Assembly (NCBI GenBank): GCA_964247055.1
Contig: OZ176050.1
Location: 4,278,001 to 4,342,000, forward strand
DNA length: 64,000 nucleotides
Reading direction: 5' to 3'
Source: Paragordius varius
Taxonomy: Eukaryota > Nematomorpha
The notes under the pieces: generated by a model
Told to the model about the DNA's origin: nothing
Databases searched by the model: none
The model's input: only the letters and a program-made list of their open reading frames with translations
Translations under genes and position numbers: made by a program
Part shown: in pieces, positions 55,688 through 64,000 of the stretch
Layout of the letters: the number at the start of each line of letters is the position of its first letter
Position numbering within the stretch: position 1 is the stretch's first letter

Positions 55688-58600
55688 ATTTATTTTATAT
55701 TCAACCGTAAATAACATTTTTGATCAAAAATTTGTTAACTTGAATATGATTGATTTCAACAACCATTCTGTTTTAAGATAAAAATTTGTAAATATATTAA
55801 TATTAACTAAAATTATAGTCCCCTTATTAAGCCTTTTCTTACATCCTCATACGTAATACTATTTGGTCCATAAAATTGGGAAAATAGATAGCATGCTGTT
55901 TAATTTATAACTGTAATGTTTGATGTGTAAGTATTATGTGTTTTACAGTCATGTAGACTTTACATTATTAAAGATTTACTTTTTTTCGTTAATTGTGTAT
56001 TAATATTTGGTCTAGAATATAAAAACAAGAGCAATATGGTATTACCATATCATATTCTTTAAAAAAGTAAAAAATCAAGGGGAAGGCGTCGGAAATCTTT
56101 AGTAAAAAAATGAAAATACACTAACTACTAACCCTTCACATAAATTTGATGGATATTTTGAAATGTTAAATTTTGAGAATATTATAGCAATTTATGTTAA
56201 CATTTGAAATATTGTTGTTACGTATTTAGATGCGGAATTTTGTGGGTTTTTATCTTTAATAATTTAATAAATAGTAAAATGGGTATTTTATTTATGATTC
56301 ATAATTATCAATAATTACTATTTTTCAACATGATAAATACCTGTATTAATCGATATTGGTATTATTTTATATAGTTGTTATTAGTAATTAAAATACAGGT
56401 TATATATTTGTTAAAATTTAAGTAGATTTTGGATTGTTTTTGTTTTTATGTTATTCATTGTCAATTTTTATGTATTGACATTTTAATCAGGTAAAAATTG
56501 CGGTTTTTAAATTTAGAAAAATTTAATTTTTTTGTTTTTATTTAACATTGTTAATTGTAATTAATTACATATTGTAAACATTTTAATAATTACAGGAATT
56601 GCAGTATTTAATAAATTTAATAAAAATTGAGTTTTTGTCTTTTAGGATTTCCATTGTTATTTGTAGTTAATTTATTTGGTCATTTTAATAATTACAGGTA
56701 AAAAGCGGTTTTTAACAAATTTCAAATTTAATTTTTTTTGTATCATTGTTATTTGTTATTAATCAAATATTTTCGACATTTAAAAAACATGTGAAAATTG
56801 CGGTTTTTAATAAAATTAATAAATTTTTAATGTTTTGTTCAACCTTGCTAATTTTTCAAATGATAGTAATTTTTACCTGTATATATCAATGTATCAAAAA
56901 TATATAGTACATAATAAATTAGCGAGGTTGAACAAAACATTAAAAATTTATTAATTTTATTAAAAACCGCAATTTTCACATGTTTTTTAAATGTCGAAAA
57001 TATTTGATTAACAAATAACAATGATACAAAAAAAATTAAATTTGAAATTTGTTAAAAACCGCCATTTTTACCTGTATTTATTAAAATGACCAAATAAATT
57101 AACTACAATTAACAATGCAAATCCTAAAAAACAAAAACTCTATTTTTATTAAATTTATTAAAAACTGCAATTCCTGTAATTATTAAAATGTTTACAATAT
57201 GTAATTAATTACAATTAAAAATAAAAAAATTTGAAACCGCCATTTTTGCCTGTTTTTTTAAATTTTAAATATGTAGTAATTACAATTAACAATGCAAATC
57301 CTAAAAAACAAAAAAATTCAATTTAACTAAATTTATTAAAAACCACAATTTTCACCTGTAATTATTAAAATCACAATATGTAATTAATTACAATTAACAA
57401 TGTTAAATAAAAAACAAAAAAAATTAAATTTGTCTAAATTTAAAAACCGCAATTTTTACCTGATTAAAATGTCAATACATAAAAATTGACAATGAATAAC
57501 ATAAAAACAAAAACAATCCAAAATCTACTTAAATTTTAACAAATATATAACCTGTATTTTAATTACTAATAACAACTATATAAAATAATACCAATATCGA
57601 TTAATACAGGTATTTATCATGTTGAAAAATAGTAATTATTGATAATTATGAATCATAAATAAAATACCCATTTTACTATTTATCAAATTATTAAAGATAA
57701 AAACCACAAAATTCCGCATCTAAATACGTAACAACAATATTTCAAATGTTAACATAAATTGCTATAATATTCTCAAAATTTAACATTTCAAAATATCCAT
57801 CAAATTTATGTGAAGGGTTAGTAGTTAGTGTATTTTCATTTTTTTACTAAAGATTTCCGACGCCCTTCCCCTTGATTTTTTACTTTTTAAAGAATATGAT
57901 ATGATAATACCATATTGCTCTTGTTTTTATATTCTTTACCAAATATTAATACACAATTAACGAAAAAAAGTAAATCTTTAATAATATAAAGTCTACATGA
58001 CTGTATATGCACAACCATTTTTTAATATTATACTAAGAAAATTTTTTAATCAAATTTAATTATATTTGGATATTTGTGTAAAATTTCACACTCTTAATTA
58101 TTTCTCCAAACAGTTAGAAACAATAAAAAAATATATTTTAAACTCAAATTTAATTGGTAAAACGGATCTACCTTTTATTTTGATAAACATATTGTCAGAT
58201 ATAATATAAAATATTTTTAAATGGCTATCACAGTTGAAGGCCATCAAAACATGGTTATTATCGGACAATTGGACCACAAAACTATCATATGTTTCCAAGG
58301 TCGGTGTCATTACTATGAAGGTATACCACTTTGGAAGGTAAATAAATTATTTTATTTTTTTTTGGCCTATAGATATAATTATGGAGAAAAGATATTCACA
58401 GCATACACACTTCATAAAGCAAAAATTAGAATTCTTTCTGATACTTTCTATCAACTCAGCTTTAAGTTAAGTTTTATCCGCATTAATCGTATAAAATAAA
58501 GTTAAAAAATGCCATATTTTTGGGTCCTTTTTCGGGAATCAAATGTAGGGCTGTAGCATATAATCTAGTTCTAGACCATCAAATGTATGTATCAAATTAT

Positions 58601-61037
58601 ATTTTCCTTCGCATACACGTAAAAACCCTAAATGCGATATTAGACCAATTTAAAATAAAAAAACGTTTGCACCTTATTAAATATATTATTTTTACGTTAT
58701 GTTTCATGGAAAACTACCACTGTTATTAATTTAAATCGTAAATAATCAAATAAACATAATTAAGTTTAAATGACCCTATTAATTATAAAAAGACTTAATT
58801 TTATAAATGAATGATTTGTTTAAAGGTCACATTTCCCGTAAGAGTTATGAAATTACTTGGAGTGTCAACGCTCATATTGACAAACAGTGCCGGAGGCGTA
58901 AACCCCGACTTCAAAACAGGTGATATCATGGTCATCAATGATCACATTAATATGTTGGGCGTCAGTGGAAAAACGCCCTTACGCGGCCCCAATCATTCTG
59001 GGTATGATTATGGGATAAAGTTTTTAGCTTTATTAAGTTTAGTTAATCAATTAATGATTTGGATAGTTTAAATTGGGTTAAGAGTGTCAATTTTTCACCA
59101 AGAGTATGGATTTTAAAAATTTAATTTTAAAAATTACAATCTAAATTTATGTCCTATTCTAATCAAATTAAATGCGCGATTGGATTTAAGAACATGTTAT
59201 TTATATGCAAGTCTAGCTATTCTTTTTAACCATCCTTACCCTATTTAAAATTACCATATTTGTTAAAATATAAAAATACTGATTAAGGATTGTTTCATTA
59301 TGCAGCCTATAAGTAGCGAATCACTTACAATTTCTTGCCGAAATGTACAGTATGATTACACATTGCTATTATTTTATTGAATTTCGCCACACAATATATA
59401 CAGCGCCTCATATTGTAAAGAAAAAGCGAAAAAATAATTATTTTTTGTTTTTTTATGCTATCTGGCAATAATTAAAAAAACTATGTATACTTACTAATAC
59501 TGTAATTATGATCTTTCAGCACCCTAATATGTGTTCTATCACAAGCCTAAGGTCTAAATTATCATTGATTAGGGTGTAACCGTAACTTCCACATAAAACC
59601 CAATCAAATATGATAATTAAAAAATAAAATAATATTTTTTAATTTTAGATATTTATTTTATGATTAATGATTGGAATATTGTAAAAAAAGCGGCAAACTG
59701 ATTTTAAATAATTAATAATAATAATCATTTATAGACGTGTTTTTACCCGAATATGGTAAAAATGAACTAGTTTTTCAACAGACGAATGTAATTTATATAT
59801 AGTTATGGGACTCGCTTTCCATCCATGGAGAATTGCTATGATATCCAGCTTCGCATCAAATGTAGGGATATTTTTGCTTCATTAAGCCTTAGCCACATCT
59901 ACAGACAAGGTGTGTATGCTTGTGTTTCTGGTCCCAGCTATGAAACTATTTCTGAACTGCGTATGTTACGAATGGTCGGTGCAGATTCTGTAGGTAAGAA
60001 AAAATACTAACGGAAATGACAATTTAAAGATATGTTACATTTTAAATTCATTCATTAATTTATATTTTTAAAAGGTAATTTATCAAAACATATTTCGGAA
60101 ACAAAAATTTAACACAAAGACAAAATAGTGAGAAAAAACTAAATTTTTGACGATTCAATTTAACACTTCGATTCAAATTGGGGTATCTAAATACCCCAGA
60201 CTCAATTTGAGTTAGGATTTTTAAAAAACTACTGAAGGAATCGGTCCCAATTTAAATTTATGCTTCTATCCTAATTAAAATTATATAAATATGCCAAAAT
60301 ATCTAAATAAAATTTTGTTTTGAAAAAAAAGTTCCATGTCAAACTACTTCGACGCCATTTTTATTTTGCAAAATTTTTGCAAAATATCGTCTTCATTTAA
60401 TTTTAAGGATAAAAGTAAAGCTTATTTTTTATTTAAATTACATTTAACATTGAGAGAAATAGAAAAAGCGGTTTATTTTGTATTATTTTTCAATTTTACC
60501 ATTGCACACATGTCACGTTGACTAAATTTTTACTTTTCGGTTTTAGCTTAAAATAAGTAATATCAAGTATTTTTGAATAAATTTTTTTATATATTTCCTT
60601 TTATTAATGTTATATAAGTGCAAAGTTTTGCCAAAGTTTCGATTCCTTCCATATTTTTTAAAGAATTTAATTTTAAACAGGTCTGGGGTATTTAACTACC
60701 CCAATTTGAATCGAAGGATTAAAATGAATGTGTTGTATCCAAGTGTTAAAAGTCTCTATGGTAAATGCTATTATTTTACAATTTACATTTTAACTTACTA
60801 CTTCAAGGTATGAGCACGGCCCATGAAACCATAGTTGGTCGCCATTGTGGCATGTCAATTTGTGGACTGAGTTTAATTTCCAACACCATAGATTTAACAA
60901 ATTACAAGATAGAGGATTATGGGAATGGAAAATGTACTAATGGACATGAAATCAATCATGAGGAAGTTTTACTATCCGCCAAAGAGAGTGTATCAAATAT
61001 CGCAAACGTAATTAAACATCTTATTGCAGCATTGTAA
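55362..61037 (+). CDS. PNP: Purine nucleoside phosphorylase (trimeric, PNP/MTAP family), five exons seen
   Basis: Exons 55362-55639, 58234-58337, 58826-59001, 59803-59993 and 60808-61037; phases agree at every GT-AG junction. Catalyses phosphorolysis of inosine and guanosine to base plus ribose-1-phosphate in cytosolic purine salvage. Visible residues: phosphate loop [12 protein letters not shown] (Ser33 of human PNP), GQNxV-type GHQNMVIIG around His64, [10 protein letters not shown] (Arg84, His86, Glu89), [53 protein letters not shown] (Glu201), GADSVGMST (Met219), SLISN (Asn243) and INHEEVLL (His257). All catalytic and substrate residues are kept, so the enzyme should work. The second Ala of TNAAGG is preceded by Ser here (TNSAGG). 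A Gly/Asn/Ser-rich stretch precedes the domain. No in-frame ATG exists in the first visible exon, which starts with phase 2 after an AG, so a 5' coding exon upstream is missing from this model. Introns 1, 3 and 4 hold a foldback element, a TACAGTAT MITE and a TTAA MITE. Confidence 0.95.
55946..58003. mobile_element. 2,058-bp foldback element with TA target duplication, in PNP intron 1
   Basis: Terminal repeats CAGTCATGTAGACTTTA and TAAAGTCTACATGACTG are flanked by TA on both sides (55944-55945, 58004-58005), a Tc1/mariner-type insertion signature. The arms 55946-56854 and 56916-58003 are near-perfect reverse complements (a few percent mismatch by eye) around a 61-nt spacer. The inner part of each arm is a tandem array of a unit of roughly 110-130 bp with the core TTTACCTG...AATTACAATTAACAATG...AAAACC-GC; the right arm has about one more unit than the left, explaining the length difference. 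No open frame, so non-autonomous. Confidence 0.9.
59348..59502. mobile_element. TACAGTAT MITE, copy in PNP intron 3
   Basis: Left CAGTATGATTACACATTGC after TA; right, on the other strand, CAGTATTAGTAAGTATACAT, followed by TA. Third member of the family with 16186-16379 and 28871-29050. Confidence 0.75.
60160..60749. mobile_element. TTAA-flanked MITE, copy 4 (in PNP intron 4)
   Basis: TTAA at 60160-60163 and 60746-60749; left TTAACACTTCGATTCAAATT, right (other strand) TTAACACTTGGATACAACAC. Same orientation as copy 2 and closely similar over the whole 590 bp, differing by scattered substitutions and small indels. The frames at 60336-60521 and 60607-60813 are not genes. It ends 58 bp before the last PNP exon. 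Confidence 0.9.
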
Positions 61038-61126
61038 TACATTTTTTTTCGTTTAAATTTTTGCATGCTATCCATATTGCGCTCGAAAATTATTAGTATA
61101 CTTACATATTTCCATATATATACATA

Positions 61127-61132
61127 AATAAA
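61127..61132 (+). terminator. Polyadenylation signal AATAAA of PNP
   Basis: AATAAA about 90 nt after the PNP stop codon, followed by a T-rich run. Weak on its own because of the base composition. Confidence 0.4.
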
Positions 61133-62559
61133 TTTTTTTTAAAAATTAATATATTTATCATTTTAATTGAGGGCAATTTAAGCCCAAAACGATTAAACTG
61201 AGCGGTCGGCTCTAAGGTAAAAACAGCACCGAAACGTGAAGTGCGTGCGCCGATTAATCATTAAAGCTAGTGTAAGAAAAATTTGGAGATTATCATATTT
61301 TTTGATTTACACTTCGTTTAAAAAGTTAAAATACTAGTGTTTTACCCCAGATATATATAAGTTAAATGCATTACATAACTTTAAAATATATCTCTAAAGA
61401 AGCACTCCTTTTTAAAATTATTTAACTTCTACTGTTTGTTAAAAAAACTTAAATTCAATTGAACAAACAGCTGATTTTTAATAATAGTGATTGTAATTGG
61501 CAAAATTAATTATCTGGCAAAAAAGAAAATATACTTAAGGACATAATGTTTAAGAAATAATTTTTTATACTTAAAAAGTCAATACGCTTGTCCTAGAATG
61601 CATTTTTGAATACATCAATTTGCCTCAGACATATATATTAAATCGAGGAGTTTTAAAACGTTACAACTGAAAGACGTCATCCTAGGATAAATGAGAATAA
61701 CCTGGTTATAAAGTAGGTTAGTCATCCTAATCAAATGATCAAAAATGCAGATTGAAATAGCAAAATAATTAGTAAAATATATTTTCAACAAAAAATAAAA
61801 TAATTTTTCTTAAAATATAACATAACACTATACTTTCTTGTTTTTCAAAGGCAATTAATGAAAATTATTTCTGATGGTTTTAATAAAATATTCAAGGTTC
61901 TGTATGTTTCAAAAAAAACTAAAATGACATGGTATCATAATGAGATTTTGTTTATTTTTGCTTCGGCAATCATAAATGAGTTAATCGACAGGAACAAAAA
62001 TAGCATATGCGTTTGCTATAACCCAAACAAAATAAAATTGAAACTTTAAATTGGTCCGATTAATTATGAAAACATATAGTTTAGATTTACCCTCAAAGCT
62101 TCCCTTCGCCATTAAAAATTTTAAATTTACCTTTGAACATTTCGAGTTTCCCTGTGCTAAAACAAAAAATTTAATTACGATGATTTTTGATATATTTATC
62201 ATTTTTTCTACCTATTCCTTACTTGTGTAAATTAATAACCAAAAATATAAATTTATTTTTTTTAAAAAATATTTATTAAAAAATACTATATAGAGTAATA
62301 AAACAGAATAAAGGATAAATAATGTCAAAAACAAACAGTTAATAACAATTATAATAGATCACAAAAACATATTATTCATGGAAGTATTTGAAATGTGAAA
62401 GATTTAGTTTAAACTGAAGAACAGGAAATTAGTGATTTTAGAATTTAATTTGAAATGTTTTTGATACATAGTGATTCAATATTCTTATGTATACATATTT
62501 TGTGTTTTAGTAACATATCCACAAATGGTTGAACACTTCATCACCTTTAATAGCACCAT
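61133..62559. other. Intergenic DNA downstream of PNP
   Basis: No coding exon recognised. 61195-61260 stands out as G+C-rich (contains GAGCGGTCGGCTC and GAAGTGCGTGCGCCG) but shows no recognisable RNA or protein product. Frames at 61858-62049 (+) and 61981-62202 (-) look like chance; TTACCCTC and TTTACCTTTGAAC near 62090-62140 may be a decayed relic of the TTCAAATTCACC MITE. Confidence 0.4.
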
Positions 62560-63430
62560 AGTAATCTATATATTTATAAAAATGGAAAATGCTGGCTTTG
62601 TGATCTGGAATCGGAAAACCGGCCCATTCGCATCCAAACTTCGAAAATATATAATCATTAATGAATGCCCCGACAATAGCTTCACCCTTTTTTGAAATAG
62701 GCCCCCAGTTCGGGCCCACCACGTGTGAAAAACGGGTTTTTTTGAAAACAGAAGTCCACAAAAATCGTGTCTTTGAGACAATTTTCCGTAGAACGTGTTG
62801 GACCATTCAATTTCAAATATGATTTTTGTTTACTTATATTGCGCCGAACATAGTGGTCTCGCTTTTTTAATTTAGGCCCTCTTTTTACCCGCTCCCCCGT
62901 AAAATGCCATTTTTTTCAAAAAACAAAGTCCACAAAAATAATTTTTTAAATCTATTATTCGCTCTAGGTATGAGACCGTAAAAATTCAATATGGATTCCA
63001 CGTATTCCCTGTTGAAAGGCAAAAATATTAGTCAAGCGTTTCTTTGATGATAGCTTCTGGGTAGGGAGCTACCCGCTAAAAACTATTCCTCATGTAACTT
63101 TGTGATCTATTTCCGGAAAACCGGTGAACCCAATCAAATCCAAATATCGAAAAAATATAATCATTAATAAATGTCCCGACAATAGCTTCGCCCTTTTTTG
63201 GAATTAAGTCCCCAGTTCGGGCCTACCTCGTGTAAAAAACAGTTTAAGACATTTTTCCGGAGAACGTGTTGGACCATTTTTTGTTTACTTATTTTTTATC
63301 GCGCTGAACATAGTCGACTCACTTTTTTGATTTAGGCCCTCATTTTACCCGCTACCCTAGTAAAATGCCATTTTCTTCAAAAAAAACAAAGTCCACAATT
63401 ATAATTTTTTTAATCTATTTTTCCCCCAAG
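62560..63430. repeat. Tandem repeat array 2, related in inverse to 29500-31215
   Basis: 62575-62990 matches the reverse complement of about 30820-31225 closely (for example AAAATGCTGGCTTTGTGATC, CGGGCCCACC, CGCCGAACATAGTGG and TTACCCGCTCCCCCGTAAAA). 63090-63430 is a second, more diverged pass of the same block about 460-500 bp further on (CGAACATAGTGG versus CTGAACATAGTCG). Cores recur near 62610, 62780, 62935, 63112, 63250 and 63405. Frames at 62471-62695, 62507-62806 and 62566-62781 lie in the repeat. Confidence 0.75.
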
Positions 63431-64000
63431 TAAACAATATATTAGTATGAATGCACCGTTTTAAAATTCCTATATAATCATATTTAATAATGTTTCGAAA
63501 TAATCCACATATGTGGATCATTTTATTGTCCCTTATTTCAAATAGCTCCCCCCCCCCAGAAGTGCGAAGGACTTCCTCGTGCTGCGTAGTAGCACGAGAT
63601 TTACGCTAGTTTTAATATATATTTATCATAATTTATGTTTCCCCCGATTTTGTGTGCAATGTAACCCTAATTATATAAAATATTTGTTTACGAAAAATAT
63701 TATAAACCTCGGTGATATTTTTTAAAATAACTTTTGGCGAAAATCTGTTGATTTTAACGCTAAATTCAATTATTTATATGGAAAATTAATCTATACAAAT
63801 TGTTTAACACTTCATTACCTTTCACCCTTTTGTGGGCGATGACATATTTGGGTGGTTTTATAAACTATTGTTTTGAAAGTTGTTTTAGCTAAAATTCAAT
63901 TATTAAAAACTTTTTTCTTCTGTATTAGATTAAAAGCTTTTATATTTTACATGTCTAATATCTAGAGTCTAAAGTTGGGACAACTCTAAAACACAATTGA
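63431..64000. other. Right edge: poly-C tract and short hairpin, otherwise nothing
   Basis: Ten consecutive C at 63548-63557, then a short G+C-rich stretch to about 63610 with an exact 8-bp stem, CTCGTGCT and AGCACGAG (63576-63583, 63591-63598). No coding exon seen to the end of the window. Confidence 0.5.

Noticed and set aside
62507-62806. Minus-strand 99-codon frame and overlapping frames near 31077-31280 and 30922-31134
   Set aside because: They fall in the tandem repeat family; similarity between the two sites is at DNA level in several frames, not protein level.
63548-63610. Poly-C tract plus 8-bp hairpin as a structured RNA or terminator
   Set aside because: Too short and without context; eukaryotic DNA with no gene ending here.

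Overview
This window is nuclear DNA from an animal. It is very A+T-rich (about three quarters by eye), its genes are split by GT-AG introns, and the coding exons match metazoan families: an Nkx6 homeobox gene, a TMEM245 membrane protein, a nucleolar MIF4G protein (NOM1) and a mammalian-type trimeric purine nucleoside phosphorylase. NOM1 and the other less constrained proteins are highly diverged, as in fast-evolving or parasitic lineages. Several introns are only 22-28 nt long, which is exceptional in animals. The dicyemid mesozoans are the group I recall for introns of this size, but the long introns here do not fit that picture simply, so I leave the phylum open.

Layout. (1) 0-7.7 kb: a divergent pair with 46 bp between start codons, a RASSF-like gene (-) running off the left edge and NOM1 (+, ten exons). 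(2) 7.7-16 kb: no convincing gene, one small hAT-type MITE. (3) 16-21.2 kb: Nkx6 (-), two exons, with the usual homeodomain intron. (4) 21-34 kb: gene-poor, with hAT and TA-flanked MITEs, a degenerate tandem array with a period of about 155 bp, and nested inverted-repeat insertions. (5) 34.1-34.9 kb: a single-exon membrane or secreted LRR gene (-). (6) 36.6-45.7 kb: TMEM245 (-, fifteen exons assembled here), with an intronless rhodopsin-like GPCR gene nested in intron 13 on the same strand. (7) 45.9-55 kb: two TTAA-flanked MITEs, a possible tiny secreted peptide gene, a dead hAT transposase, and palindromic repeats. (8) 55.4-61.0 kb: PNP (+, five exons seen; the 5' coding end is not resolved), whose first visible intron holds a 2.06 kb near-perfect foldback element. 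(9) 61-64 kb: a second block of the 155-bp repeat family.

The main theme is intron size. Introns are either 22-28 nt or roughly 90-2,600+ nt, and most of the long ones carry recognisable MITEs or foldback DNA (four TTAA-MITE copies, three TACAGTAT-MITE copies, three copies of a TTCAAATTCACC family, several hAT relics). The gene set is ordinary housekeeping (ribosome biogenesis, purine salvage), development (Nkx6) and signalling (GPCR, RASSF, LRR). No operon, CRISPR array, rRNA or tRNA was recognised. No retrovirus-like, LTR or Polinton element was recognised.
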